A DNA stretch of 13,869 bases, taken from FEN-1099 sp964511015. Its GTDB lineage: Bacteria > Lernaellota > Lernaellaia > Lernaellales > Lernaellaceae. The position numbers and the translations under genes were made by a program. How positions within the stretch are numbered: the first letter of the stretch is position 1; every line of letters starts with the position of its first letter. Shown here one piece after another: positions 13,806 through 13,869 of the stretch. Location: the NCBI GenBank assembly GCA_964511015.1, contig CAZEDX010000104.1, positions 1 through 13,869 on the forward strand, given 5' to 3'. The notes under the pieces are model-generated. The model was not told the origin of the DNA. It searched no databases and saw only the letters and a list, made by a program, of their open reading frames with translations.

Positions 13806-13869
13806 TTACGGCACGATGATGGTGTCGCCCGCCCGCAGCACTTCGTCACCCCGCGTCCCGGCAACCACG
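13806..13869 (-). CDS. C-terminal tail of an SLBB/polysaccharide-export-type protein (start outside window)
   Basis: Twenty codons before a TAA at 13806-13808 read VVAGTRGDEVLRAGDTIIVP. The ending L-R-A-G-D-T-I-I-V-P is typical of Wza-like outer-membrane polysaccharide export proteins, whose last SLBB-type element finishes with a pattern such as LRPGDTIVVP. It lies 10 bases upstream of the beta-barrel gene in the same direction, as in an operon. The fragment is short, so the family call is moderate. Confidence 0.6.
   Translation of the reverse strand, partial: VVAGTRGDEVLRAGDTIIVP

Overview
The window comes from a moderately GC-rich, Gram-negative (diderm) bacterium. Evidence for an outer membrane is a beta-barrel protein ending in W-L-R-F, the tail of a polysaccharide-export-type protein, and several lipoproteins. 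The organism cannot be named from sequence alone. Lipoproteins with long Asp-rich linkers after the lipid Cys remind me of proteins from uncultured deep-branching groups once placed near Deltaproteobacteria (Myxococcota or Lernaellota-like genomes). That is only an impression.

Layout. 1-1109: the 3' end of an F-type ATP synthase operon (atpD tail, atpC) closed by a clear intrinsic terminator. 1172-2670: a translationally coupled pair, a lipoprotein with two similar halves and a lipoprotein-type calcineurin-like phosphoesterase. 2809-4371: an aldehyde dehydrogenase with intact catalytic residues and its own candidate promoter. 4482-8283: three tandem same-strand paralogues of a secreted lipoprotein family. 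Each has a lipobox, an Asp-rich linker and seven repeats that suggest a seven-bladed beta-propeller. The first copy carries three in-frame stop codons but no frameshift; the third has a DDDSX pentapeptide array. 8422-10892: a divergent archaeal-type (type II) glyceraldehyde-3-phosphate dehydrogenase homologue followed by a membrane-anchored transglutaminase-like protein. 10992-12495: two tandem TetR regulators, clearly recent paralogues, each preceded by the same operator-like sequence. 12539-13869 on the minus strand: an outer-membrane beta-barrel protein and, upstream of it, the last 20 codons of an SLBB/polysaccharide-export-like protein, the downstream end of a probable exopolysaccharide locus that continues beyond the window.

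How the genes relate. The ATP synthase end is ordinary housekeeping. The centre is dominated by envelope proteins of unknown role (five predicted lipoproteins counting the disrupted copy, plus the anchored transglutaminase-like protein). The most unusual part is the triplicated Asp-linker propeller lipoprotein cluster. The two TetR genes very probably regulate themselves and possibly each other through the shared element. Their wider targets cannot be told from this window.
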